A stretch of DNA of 39,195 bases from Labilithrix sp. (GTDB taxonomy: Bacteria > Myxococcota_A > Polyangia > Polyangiales > Polyangiaceae): NCBI GenBank assembly GCA_019637105.1, contig JAHBWF010000066.1:1-39195 (forward strand), given 5' to 3'. The position numbers and the translations under genes are program-made. The notes beneath the pieces were generated by a model. That model was not told the DNA's origin and made no database searches. It saw only the letters and a list, made by a program, of their open reading frames with translations. Every line of letters starts with the position of its first letter. Position 1 is the stretch's first letter. Below are positions 1 through 7,479 of this stretch, piece by piece.

Positions 1-433
1 GGCGGAGCGCGCGCGCGCGTGACGCCCGCTCGACCAAGACGTCGAGCACGTCGCACAACATGTCGGTGGCGCAGATCGCCTTCGGCGCGAGGCCGTCCGG
101 ACCCGCGAGCAGCGCCGCGGCCAGCCCGCGGTGCGTCGCGGCGTAGACCGTCAGCTCCTCGAGCCAGGCCGCGAGCTCGGCGCTCGGGTCCTCGCCGGTC
201 TGCGCAGCGGCTCGAGCGCAGAGCCGCGCGACGCCGTCGCGGAAGACCGCCTCGAGGAGCGAGCGGCGCGACGGGAAGTGCCGGTGCAGCGTCGCCGAAC
301 CCACTCCGGCGCGGCGCGCGATCTCCTCGAGCGACGCCTCCGCGCCGTCCCTCGCGATGAGCTTCGCCGCCGACGCGAGGATGCGGTTCCGATTGCGTTC
401 GCCGTCCGCTCGCAGCGCCTTCCCACCATCCAT
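1..433 (-). CDS. TetR/AcrR-family transcriptional regulator, C-terminus cut by window edge
   Basis: Reading the minus strand from an ATG at 433 gives 144 codons that run off the left edge, so the ligand-binding C-terminal part is incomplete. Residues about 16-60 are a typical TetR N-terminal domain: NRILASAAKLIARDGAEASL, then the helix-turn-helix around residues 35-54 ending in TLHRHFPSR, the usual recognition-helix tail. It is divergent from the NmrA-type gene at 527, with two palindromic operator candidates between the two starts. The usual behaviour of such pairs is repression of both the regulator and its neighbour, relieved by a small ligand; this is inference. The ligand cannot be predicted. 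The family call is firm, while the exact target rests on gene order. Confidence 0.85.
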   Translation of the reverse strand, partial: MDGGKALRADGERNRNRILASAAKLIARDGAEASLEEIARRAGVGSATLHRHFPSRRSLLEAVFRDGVARLCARAAAQTGEDPSAELAAWLEELTVYAATHRGLAAALLAGPDGLAPKAICATDMLCDVLDVLVERASRARALR

Positions 434-451
434 GCCGCGACAATGTACTCG

Positions 452-476
452 ACAAACGGAGGGGTCCTCCATATGT
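452..476. promoter_or_regulatory. Operator candidate 1 (TetR-type palindrome)
   Basis: This 25-bp imperfect palindrome has outer half-sites ACA/TGT and inner arms GGAG/CTCC around a 5-bp centre. It shares a core (AAACGGAG, then GGTCCTCCAT) with the second site 35 bp downstream. It lies 18 bp upstream of the TetR start codon, where binding would block that promoter. The repeats are seen directly; the operator role is inferred from the divergent TetR gene. Confidence 0.6.
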
Positions 477-486
477 TTCGGCGAAC

Positions 487-511
487 GTAAACGGAGTGGT
501 CCTCCATTTAC
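487..511. promoter_or_regulatory. Operator candidate 2 (TetR-type palindrome)
   Basis: This second copy is a better palindrome: GTAAA at the left end pairs with TTTAC at the right end, and GGAG pairs with CTCC inside. It ends just before the AGAAGGAG ribosome binding site (512-519) of the NmrA-type gene at 527, so a bound repressor would overlap that gene's promoter or transcription start. The centre-to-centre distance from copy 1 is 35 bp, a little over three helical turns. Confidence 0.65.
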
Positions 512-526
512 AGAAGGAGCGCCGAC

Positions 527-1462
527 ATGAGTCTCAAAGACATCGTCCTCGTCACCGCCGCCACGGGTCGCCAAGGCGGCGCCACCGCGCGCGCCCTGCT
601 CGCCAAAGGCGACACGACCGTGCGCGTGATGGTGCGCGATCCGGCGGCGCCCAACGCGAAGGCGCTCGCCGCCGCCGGCGCCGAGGTCGTCGTCGGGGAT
701 CTCGACGATCCCAGCTCCCTGCGGGCCGCCTGCTCCGGAGCGCGCGCGGTCTTCTCGATGCAGTCACCGATCGTCTCCGAGACCGGGATCGATTTCAGCC
801 GGGAGCGCGGGCAAGGAAGAAGCCTCGTCGAGGCCGCGCGCGCGGAGGGCGTGCAGACGTTCGTGCACACGGCGACGTCCGGCGTCGGCGATCACCGCAA
901 CGTCGAAGGGTGGGCCGAGGGACGCTGGAAGACGCACGAGGTGTACTGGGAGAACAAGCTCGCGACGTGCGAGCTCGTGCGAAGCGCGGGCTTCGCGCAC
1001 TGGACGATCCTCCTGCCCTCCACCTTCATGGATCACGCCATGCTGGATCCGGCGGGCTTCGTCGACGGGTTTCGGCTCATCACGGTCATTCGGACCGATC
1101 TGCCCCTCCCGCTCATCGCGCCCGCGGACATCGGCGAGGCGGCCGCCGCAGCGATTCGTGAGCCCGCCAGGTTCAACGGCGTCACGCTGCAGCTCGCGGG
1201 GGATCTCCTCACCCTGCCGGAGATCGCCGCGATCCTCTCGCGGCTCGACGGCAAGGAGTACGTCGTGGAGGCGGGCACGGTCGAGGAAGCCGTCGCCGCC
1301 GGCCTCCACCCTGGCGTGGCGCAAGGGCTGACGTACATGAACGTCGCTCCGGTGCTCGCGCGCCCCGAGCTCGCGCGCTCGTTTGGCCTGACGCCGATGA
1401 GCTTCGAGACGTGGGCTCGAAGGCAGCGCGACGGACTGCGGTCGGGCTCGCTCGATGGCTAG
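527..1462 (+). CDS. NmrA-like / atypical SDR NAD(P)-binding protein
   Basis: This 311-residue protein starts with a beta strand and the dinucleotide-binding loop TAATGRQGGAT at residues 10-20, the NmrA-family form of the Rossmann motif. VRDP near residue 36 follows the second strand and GDLDD the third, as in NmrA/HSCARG proteins and NAD(P)H:quinone-type oxidoreductases. No SDR Tyr-x-x-x-Lys catalytic pair is evident, so it may act as a redox sensor or as a reductase; the sequence does not decide. The ATG has an AGAAGGAG ribosome binding site 7 bp upstream. It is divergent from the TetR gene and separated from it by two operator-like palindromes, so it is probably its regulated target. Confidence 0.85.
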   Translation: MSLKDIVLVTAATGRQGGATARALLAKGDTTVRVMVRDPAAPNAKALAAAGAEVVVGDLDDPSSLRAACSGARAVFSMQSPIVSETGIDFSRERGQGRSLVEAARAEGVQTFVHTATSGVGDHRNVEGWAEGRWKTHEVYWENKLATCELVRSAGFAHWTILLPSTFMDHAMLDPAGFVDGFRLITVIRTDLPLPLIAPADIGEAAAAAIREPARFNGVTLQLAGDLLTLPEIAAILSRLDGKEYVVEAGTVEEAVAAGLHPGVAQGLTYMNVAPVLARPELARSFGLTPMSFETWARRQRDGLRSGSLDG

Positions 1463-1619
1463 CGGGACCCCCGCGGGGCGGCGGTGACCCGCCTCGGGTA
1501 AAGACGCATGTCACGCGGGGGGGCGGCGTCCCGCTGACTGCGGAGACTCGAGCGAGCGGTTTACCCGGCGCGCGACTCGTGGCGGAATGCCTCCGCGCAG
1601 GCCAGCGTTCGATGCGCGG

Positions 1620-2507
1620 ATGAGCCCGACCTGGACGCGGAGGCAGCTCCTACTCGGCACGTTCGGCGCTCTGGCCGGCTGCGCTCCCTCGCGCGTCGGC
1701 GGCCCCGTGAACCGCCCGAGCTTCGGACCGCGCTCCTTTGCAGAAATCGAAGAGAGGGTCGGCGGACGCGTCGGTGTCTTGGCTCTCGATACGGGCACCG
1801 GGCGTCAGCTCGCTCACCGTCCCGACGAGCGGTTCGCGATGTGTTCCACGTTCAAGTGGGTGCTCGCGGCGGCCGTGCTCGCGCGCGTCGACCGCGGGGA
1901 GCTGTCGCTGGACGATCGCGTGTCCTACCGCTCGACCGACCTGATCGAGCACGCGCCGGTTACCCGCGAGCACGTAGCCGAAGGGGCCATGACCGTCGAC
2001 GCGCTCGCCCAGGCCGCCGTGACGGTGAGCGACAACACGGCGGCGAACCTGCTCCTCGCGAAGACCGACGGGCCCGCCGGCCTCACGGAGTTCGTCCGCG
2101 CGCTCGGGGACACCGTCACGCGACTCGACCGCAACGAGCCGACGCTGAACGACAACGCTCCCGGCGACCCGCGCGATACGACCTCTCCGCGGGCGATGGC
2201 GGCCCTCATGCACCAGCTACTCTGTGGCGACACCCTCTCTGTCGCGAGTCGCGAGCGCCTGCTGCGATGGCTACGCGCCTGCGAGACGGGCAAAGATCGC
2301 CTTCGCGCGGGCCTACCCGAGGGTTGGACCGTTGGCGACAAGACCGGCACGGGCCGGCGCGGTTCGGTCAACGACATCGCGATCGCCTGGCCGCCCGGCC
2401 GTCCGCCGATCCTCATCTCGGCGTACCTGAGCGACAGCGACGCAGACGCGCGGATCCTCGTCGGGGGCCATGCCGACATCGGCAGGCTCGTCACGCAGCA
2501 GCGTTGA
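1620..2507 (+). CDS. Class A beta-lactamase with Tat-like lipoprotein signal
   Basis: This 295-residue serine beta-lactamase hydrolyses the beta-lactam ring through an acyl-enzyme. All class A motifs are present: S-x-x-K as CSTFK (Ser76, Lys79), SDN at 137-139, the omega-loop E-x-x-x-N as EPTLN (Glu173, Asn177), and KTG at 241-243. The ATG at 1620 is preferred over the upstream one at 1587 because it begins an export signal: TRRQLLLG (twin arginine) followed by LAGC with Cys21 as the likely lipidated residue. This predicts a folded, Tat-exported, membrane-anchored periplasmic enzyme. A Cys precedes the active Ser, but the residue two after KTG is Gly, so the disulfide of KPC-type carbapenemases is not expected. 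The spectrum cannot be read from the sequence. No regulator of the AmpR or BlaI type adjoins it. Confidence 0.92.
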   Translation: MSPTWTRRQLLLGTFGALAGCAPSRVGGPVNRPSFGPRSFAEIEERVGGRVGVLALDTGTGRQLAHRPDERFAMCSTFKWVLAAAVLARVDRGELSLDDRVSYRSTDLIEHAPVTREHVAEGAMTVDALAQAAVTVSDNTAANLLLAKTDGPAGLTEFVRALGDTVTRLDRNEPTLNDNAPGDPRDTTSPRAMAALMHQLLCGDTLSVASRERLLRWLRACETGKDRLRAGLPEGWTVGDKTGTGRRGSVNDIAIAWPPGRPPILISAYLSDSDADARILVGGHADIGRLVTQQR

Positions 2508-2934
2508 GCACGGCGCCTCCACGGGACCTCGACTCCTCCGCGCGGTCTCGGAACGGTCGAAGAGCGAGGCTCCGTGCGAACGCGACGCGGCGAGCCGGTC
2601 TCGTCGCTCCTGTTCCTTGTCGCCCCCTCGGCGCGACAGACGTTGTCACCTCCAGCGCGAACGCGAAGCTCGAGTCCGCCCTGGTGCGCTCGACGACGCC
2701 GGAGGAGAGTCGGCGACGCTCTGCTGCCCGCTCGGCGGCGGCTCGGGACAAGTGCGTGTTGCTTCGCGGGCGAAAGCTATCGCGGCGTCCAGATCGGCAT
2801 CGCTCACCGAGTGCGGTCCGTCGTGGATCTTCGCCTCGTGCGGCCATCCGACCGCCGAGAGCTGCGCGGTGGTCGCCGCGAGCTGCGGGCCCTCCCACGG
2901 CGCGCCTCGGCGACCGGCGTGGGGATCCATCGGT
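2508..2934. other. Non-coding stretch, no supported gene
   Basis: These 427 bases lie between the end of the class A beta-lactamase gene and the end of the hydrolase relic. Open frames exist on both strands, but none has a convincing start, ribosome binding site or recognisable motif. The minus strand near 2740-2890 has a short stretch that reads KIHDGPHSVSDADLDAAIAF and looks protein-like; it may be a further relic. Nothing else was identified. Confidence 0.4.
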
Positions 2935-3383
2935 CGCATAGCGCGTCACGAGGGCCTCGTAGGCACGTCGTACGGCCTCGTCGGCCTGGTCGTCTCCAGC
3001 GTTCACCGCGATCAAGAAGGCGAGCCCTCGCCGAGGTGCCAAGCGGACGGCAGCGAGGTTGTTGCCATTGCTACCGTCGTGGGTCAGGACCGTCCCCGCT
3101 GCCCACGCCATCTCCGCGCGACCCCACCCCATCGCGTAGCTGACCTTGTCGACCTTCTCGGCATCTTCAACGGCAGAAAGAGCTCCTCGCGCACGAGGTC
3201 CTCCCATGCCTTGCCGGTGAGCCGCTCGAGAGCTACTCCGAACACCACGTACCCAGCGTTCGAGTCGACGAAGCGCCGCCCTGGCTCGGTCACGGGGGGA
3301 CGATGGAGGACGCTCTTCGTGAACGTGACGCGCTGAGCGGCGAGAGGCGCGTCGGGGGTCGACTCTAGCCTCTGCTACCGGGG
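2935..3383 (-). pseudogene. Remnant of a class C beta-lactamase-fold serine hydrolase
   Basis: On the minus strand, from about 3383 down to 3170, one frame reads PPVTEPGRRFVDSNAGYVVF and then a stretch ending in LFLPLKM. This is the region around the Y-S-N motif of the class C beta-lactamase / D-alanyl-D-alanine carboxypeptidase family, here with Asp-Ser-Asn. A different frame then continues with YAMGWG and LTHDGSNGNN, the family's third motif (KTG equivalent, often HxG), to about 2935. The N-terminal part with the catalytic S-x-x-K is absent. The 90 or so residues normally found between the two conserved blocks are missing at the frame change near 3165. So it is truncated, internally deleted and out of frame, and cannot make an active enzyme. 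It abuts the stop codon of the lipoprotein gene at 3385. Confidence 0.75.
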
Positions 3384-3384
3384 A

Positions 3385-4425
3385 TCAAGGCGACGACTTG
3401 GTCAACGTGATCGTGGTGCGCGGCCGGTTCTCGCCCGTCAGATGGGGATCGAGTATCGCGAGGACGTCGAGCGTGTCGGGCACAGGTCCCAAGGTGAGAA
3501 CGCCGTCCTTCACCGCGAGGTCCTGCGACCCGGAGACGGGGAGCAGCGCGTTCGCCGTCGCGTAGGTCCCTTTGAGGGACGGCAGGATGACCTCGACGTT
3601 GCGGAGCGTCCCGGTCCGGCTGTGGTCACCACGACGGAACCGCCACTCCGCATGTCGAACGCTCTCGACGGGCTCGGTCGCCCGCGTGATGTATTCCCTG
3701 AGCACCAGATCTCTCCGGAATGACGCGTCGATCTCGGTCGACCCCGTGGGACTCGTCACCTTCAGGGTGACGAGCACCGGGAGCGCGGAGACCACCGCCT
3801 CGTAGCTGGTCACGAGCTGCGAGGCACGCGCGGCGGCGGGCAAACGGAGCTCGGCACGGAACGATACCCCGTCCGCGTTCCCTTCGTAGACATGCGCGAT
3901 CGGTGTGTCGATGGGGGTCGCCAGCTGGTACGTCGCCGCGTCCGGATCGACGTCCAGCGTGGGGTCGCTGTAACGGATCCTGAGGGCACCATCACGAGCC
4001 TCCTGTAGCTCGACGTTTCGGGAAGGCCACGATCCGCACGATCTCACGCGGCCGTCGCGGAGCTTGACGCTGTAGACACCGTCGAGACGCGCCTCGTAGA
4101 TGTTGCAGGGACCGAGCGACTTTTTGACGGTGTACGTGCGCTCGTCGTTGGGGAGGTCGACGGCGCATGTGCCGTCGCGGCGCGTCTGGAGGTGAAGCGT
4201 GAGCGTTCCCTCCGCGTCCGACCGGACCGTCGCCGCCGTATAGACGTCGCAATCCGGACTCGGAGGCATCGGATGCGCTACGTCGTAGAGCTTGGCTTCG
4301 AGGATCGTCTCCGAGGAGAGGAAGGACGTACTTTGATCGCCGTCGTCGACCGGAGCCGAGCACCCCGCGAATCCGATAACTCCAATGAATGCCGCAAAAA
4401 TCCCCGTTCGGCGCGTCGTGTTCAT
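3385..4425 (-). CDS. Hypothetical lipoprotein
   Basis: The protein has 346 residues when started at the ATG at 4425. That start is chosen because it gives a compact signal peptide (Met-Asn-Thr-Thr-Arg-Arg, a hydrophobic core and the lipobox GFAGC with Cys22). The upstream start at 4473 would bury the signal. The mature protein has a short acidic linker and then mixed strand-like sequence with Cys pairs around residues 60-130. Several repeats of alternating hydrophobic and polar residues suggest a beta-rich periplasmic or surface domain. No family was recognised. No strong ribosome binding site is visible. It is convergent in layout with the class A beta-lactamase gene, with the hydrolase relic between them. 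Confidence 0.7.
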   Translation of the reverse strand: MNTTRRTGIFAAFIGVIGFAGCSAPVDDGDQSTSFLSSETILEAKLYDVAHPMPPSPDCDVYTAATVRSDAEGTLTLHLQTRRDGTCAVDLPNDERTYTVKKSLGPCNIYEARLDGVYSVKLRDGRVRSCGSWPSRNVELQEARDGALRIRYSDPTLDVDPDAATYQLATPIDTPIAHVYEGNADGVSFRAELRLPAAARASQLVTSYEAVVSALPVLVTLKVTSPTGSTEIDASFRRDLVLREYITRATEPVESVRHAEWRFRRGDHSRTGTLRNVEVILPSLKGTYATANALLPVSGSQDLAVKDGVLTLGPVPDTLDVLAILDPHLTGENRPRTTITLTKSSP

Positions 4426-5068
4426 GCAGGATAAGAGAGCACATCTGGTGCCAGGTAGGTTTCGCTCGCCCACCCGTTCCGAGCGACCGTAAACAACGGA
4501 ATCTGTTCGATGTCCTGTCGGGCGCGCGGGGCCACCGCCATCGCCTCATGGTTCGCCAGCGCACCAATGTATGTGGACAAGTGTAAACCACGATCTCGTA
4601 CCGCTCGGGTCGTGCGCGGCCCTTTCTCGAACCGAAGACCACGAGCTTCGGCAGCGCTCGAAGGGGCGGGCCCGCGGTCACCGCGCCCAGTCCGGTCCGA
4701 GGCGACCGGATCGCTGGCCTCCGAACGGACGGCGGACGACTCTCCGGCGGGTGTATCCATCGGGCCTTCGAGAAACAACTTTGAGTCAAATATGAGACAT
4801 AAACGTCTCGATCCATCGCATTTAACGTGGATTCTTTGATGGCTTGAATCGTGCTTGGGTGCCGCTCACGCGCGCCGACACGTCGTCGGGCCACGGAGTG
4901 AACCCGCGAGCACCGGGATCGTTCCTCGCGCTTCACCGGCCGTCGGCGGCGATGCGAGCGCCGCGGACGGGGCTGTCGATCCTCGCGCTCAGACGACATC
5001 GCCATGAACGTCAACTTCTTGCGCTCGGATCGTCCGAGCGGCGGCGCGACGCCGACGGGAGAGCCGTG
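4426..5068. other. Divergent intergenic region with A/T-rich patch and small palindromes
   Basis: These 643 bases separate the start of the minus-strand lipoprotein gene from the first gene of the five-gene lipoprotein operon. No convincing gene is present. Near 4770-4840 the base composition is much more A/T-rich than elsewhere and holds two perfect short palindromes: TTTGAGTCAAA at 4780-4790, and GAGAC with GTCTC at 4794-4809 separated by six bases. This is the most likely place for a promoter or operator of one or both flanking units. A 21-codon reading frame starting at 5005 ends in TGATG over the start at 5069 and could be a translated leader, but its evidence is weak. Confidence 0.4.
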
Positions 5069-6331
5069 ATGGTCCTTCGCCTTCGAACCGCGTCGATCGT
5101 TCTCGGCGGTGTCGTTCTCCCCGGGCTCCTCGGCGTGATGCCTGCCGGGTGCTCGTCCGAATCGCGTGGCACCTTCGGCGACCCCAGACCGGCGCCCTTT
5201 CAACCGGTCGACGCCGCGAGCGACGTCTCGGAGGAGACGCTCATGTGCGCGACCGCCGAGTGTCCGGCCGGGACGACCACCTGCGCGACCTCGCGCGCGA
5301 GGTGTGACGTCGACCTCACGAGCGATCGCGACAACTGCGGGGAGTGCGGCGCAGCCTGCCCTCCGGATCAGCATCGCGACCCGTGGGACTGGGGCACCGG
5401 ACCGAACCTGGAGGTCGCGTTCGCGTGCGTGGACAGCCGATGCGTGATGCGGTGCCAGGACGGATTTGCCGACTGTGACGGCATACCCGACAACGGATGC
5501 GAGGTCGATCTGACCTCACCGACCAACTGCGGGGCGTGCGGAGTGGCCTGCGCGCCCGGCCAGCCGTGCGCCGATGGGAAGTGCGGATGCGAGCCGCCGA
5601 AGGTGGCGTGTGACGGCTTCTGCGTCGATACTCGGAACGACGTCGCCCACTGCGGAGCCTGCCATCAGTCTTGCGGCGGCGGATCGGGTGAGCCGGGCGA
5701 GCCGCCGACGCCGCCCGGGCCGATCGGACCGATCGTGCCGCCCCCGGGTGTCGGAGGGCCCGAGCTGGCCCCGGCGTCGCAGAACACGCAGATGGACTGC
5801 ATCAATGCAGAATGCAAGCTCGCTTGCAGGCCGCCCTTCGCCGACTGCAACGGCGATCCGGACGACGGTTGCGAGAAGGACCTCAGCGTCCCCGACGATC
5901 AGAACTGCGGAGCGTGCGGCGCCGCTTGCCCGAGCGGGACGGCGTGCGATGCCTTCGAGATCATCCAGGAGAGCACGGGGAGGCTGCGCTGCGGCTGTCC
6001 TCCCGGGCTTCAGCGATGTCCCCTGGCGAACGGGCTCCACTCCTGCATCGACACGCTCACGGATCCGACCAACTGCGGGGGCTGCGGTATCGTCTGCACG
6101 TACGACGATAGGGCCCATTCCCGCCCGGTCTGCCGCGGGGGCATCTGCGGTTTGACCTGTCGAACCGGCCGCGGCGACTGCAACGGCTTCTCCGGCGACG
6201 GCTGCGAGATCGATCTCGAGACCGATCCGCGAAACTGTGGAGCCTGCGGGCACGAGTGCGACGCCGAAATCGGGCAGCCCTGCGTGAAGGGTCGATGCGC
6301 CGAGACCGAGTGCAGCGGAGGAGTCCGATGA
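5069..6331 (+). CDS. Cys-rich lipoprotein with NCGxCG repeats
   Basis: This 420-residue exported protein is the first gene of the overlapping set running to 11801. The start at 5069 follows GGGAG at 5058-5062 and gives a signal peptide with hydrophobic core and lipobox MPAGC (Cys28). The mature part holds six copies of an N/H-CG-x-C-x-x-x-C unit (NCGECGAAC, NCGACGVAC, HCGACHQSC, NCGACGAAC, NCGGCGIVC, NCGACGHEC). Several are preceded by a DCDG/DCNG stretch and GCEVDL or similar. Such units are common in large extracellular proteins of Myxococcota and are probably small disulfide- or metal-stabilised modules; their function is not established. A Gly/Pro linker lies near residues 208-230. The stop TGA overlaps the ATG of the next gene as ATGA, which suggests translational coupling. 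Confidence 0.85.
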   Translation: MVLRLRTASIVLGGVVLPGLLGVMPAGCSSESRGTFGDPRPAPFQPVDAASDVSEETLMCATAECPAGTTTCATSRARCDVDLTSDRDNCGECGAACPPDQHRDPWDWGTGPNLEVAFACVDSRCVMRCQDGFADCDGIPDNGCEVDLTSPTNCGACGVACAPGQPCADGKCGCEPPKVACDGFCVDTRNDVAHCGACHQSCGGGSGEPGEPPTPPGPIGPIVPPPGVGGPELAPASQNTQMDCINAECKLACRPPFADCNGDPDDGCEKDLSVPDDQNCGACGAACPSGTACDAFEIIQESTGRLRCGCPPGLQRCPLANGLHSCIDTLTDPTNCGGCGIVCTYDDRAHSRPVCRGGICGLTCRTGRGDCNGFSGDGCEIDLETDPRNCGACGHECDAEIGQPCVKGRCAETECSGGVR

Positions 6332-7479
6332 GCGCGAGCGCGCGCGCCCGACACGTCTTTCGAGCGAGCGTCGTGCTCGCGGCCTCGGCGATGGCCTGCT
6401 CGGAGGGCTCCAACGTCGAACCGAGGCTCGACGATCCGCCTCCGCCCGACGCCGGGGACGCCGGCCACGCCGACGCCGCGCCCGACGCGGGCTGCCCGAC
6501 GTGCGGCTTGTTTCCGGCGCGCTGCACCCGCGGCGCGCTCTGCGCCGTCGACGTCTCGTTCGAGCCGACGAAGGTGCTGATGGCCCTCGGCGCGTACGAC
6601 GGGCGAGTCACCGCCGTCGGCACGCGCGGCGCCGTCCTCGACCTGGCCGCAGGCCAATGGGCGAGCAGCAGCGTCGGGACGTACGACACCCTTCGTGCGA
6701 TCTCGACCCGAGGTCACGAGCTCTGGGCAGCGAACTCGCTCGACGCCGTGTTCGTTCGGTCGATCGGAGGCACCTCCTGGACGCAGCTCTCGGCGCGCGG
6801 CGGAGCCTATTTCTCGCAGGCCCAGCCCATCAACGGGCTCTTCGGCGACGCACAACGGCCTTGGGCGTGGGCGGCGATCACGCCCGTCTGCGCAGGTGGA
6901 TTCGCCGGGGACGGCGTCTCCCTCGTGCGGCTGCGCAGAGAGCCGGCGCGAATCGACGTCGAGGTCGTGCTCGAGAACGACGGGCTCATGTCCAAGTGCG
7001 CCGGCCTGAACGCGATCGACGGGACGAGCGACGAGGTCTGGGCCGCCGGCGATCAAGGCGCGCTGTACAAGGTCGTCGATCTCGAATCGGCCACGCCGCG
7101 GGTCCTCCCGGAGAACTCCGGGACGAGGGAGACGCTCCTGGCCGTTTGGGCGCAGGCGTCCGGCCATGTCTGGGCGTCGGGCAAGAACGGAGCCGTCGTT
7201 CATCGTGCCCCCGGCCAGCCGTTCACCGTCGAAGGCGTGCCCGCGACGGGCGCGCTCCACGCCGTGCACGGCACGTCGGCGTCGGACGTGTGGCTGGTCG
7301 GGGCGGAGGCGACCGTGCTGCACTTCGACGGAAACGAATGGTCGCGCGTCCCGGTCGCCGGTCTCGGGGATCGTCGGCCCACGCTCCGCGCGATCGCAGC
7401 CGTCGGTCCGGATCGCGTCTTGGCGGCGGGCGACGGGATCCTACTCGCGCTCGCCACGGACGACGAGAGGTCTCCATGA
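6328..7479 (+). CDS. Exported propeller-like lipoprotein with DVW-type repeats
   Basis: This second gene of the overlapping set (383 residues) starts within the stop of the first (ATGA). The signal peptide ends in ASAMAC (Cys24), a somewhat degenerate lipobox, and is followed by an Asp/Ala/Pro linker to about residue 55. From there the chain repeats an A-I/V-x-x-x-S-x-x-x-V/L-W-x-x-G pattern, for example GTSDEVWAAG, ASGHVWASG and GTSASDVWLVG. This is the repeat seen in many myxobacterial exported beta-propeller proteins. No catalytic residues can be named. The propeller likely serves as a protein- or sugar-binding scaffold on the cell surface; this is inference from the fold type. The end overlaps the next start as ATGA. 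Confidence 0.82.
   Translation: MSASARARHVFRASVVLAASAMACSEGSNVEPRLDDPPPPDAGDAGHADAAPDAGCPTCGLFPARCTRGALCAVDVSFEPTKVLMALGAYDGRVTAVGTRGAVLDLAAGQWASSSVGTYDTLRAISTRGHELWAANSLDAVFVRSIGGTSWTQLSARGGAYFSQAQPINGLFGDAQRPWAWAAITPVCAGGFAGDGVSLVRLRREPARIDVEVVLENDGLMSKCAGLNAIDGTSDEVWAAGDQGALYKVVDLESATPRVLPENSGTRETLLAVWAQASGHVWASGKNGAVVHRAPGQPFTVEGVPATGALHAVHGTSASDVWLVGAEATVLHFDGNEWSRVPVAGLGDRRPTLRAIAAVGPDRVLAAGDGILLALATDDERSP

Noticed and set aside
1461-1535. 8-bp inverted repeat AGCGGGAC / GTCCCGCT after the NmrA-type gene
   Set aside because: The arms are 59 bp apart with no T-run, too loose for a terminator; likely chance in GC-rich DNA.
1620-2507. Carbapenemase of the KPC/NMC type
   Set aside because: There is a Cys before the active Ser, but the partner Cys after KTG is missing (TG there), so the typical disulfide cannot form.
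4422-4839. Overlapping 109- and 118-codon frames in the gap before the lipoprotein operon
   Set aside because: They have no ribosome binding site or recognisable domain, and amino-acid composition is like neighbouring non-coding text.
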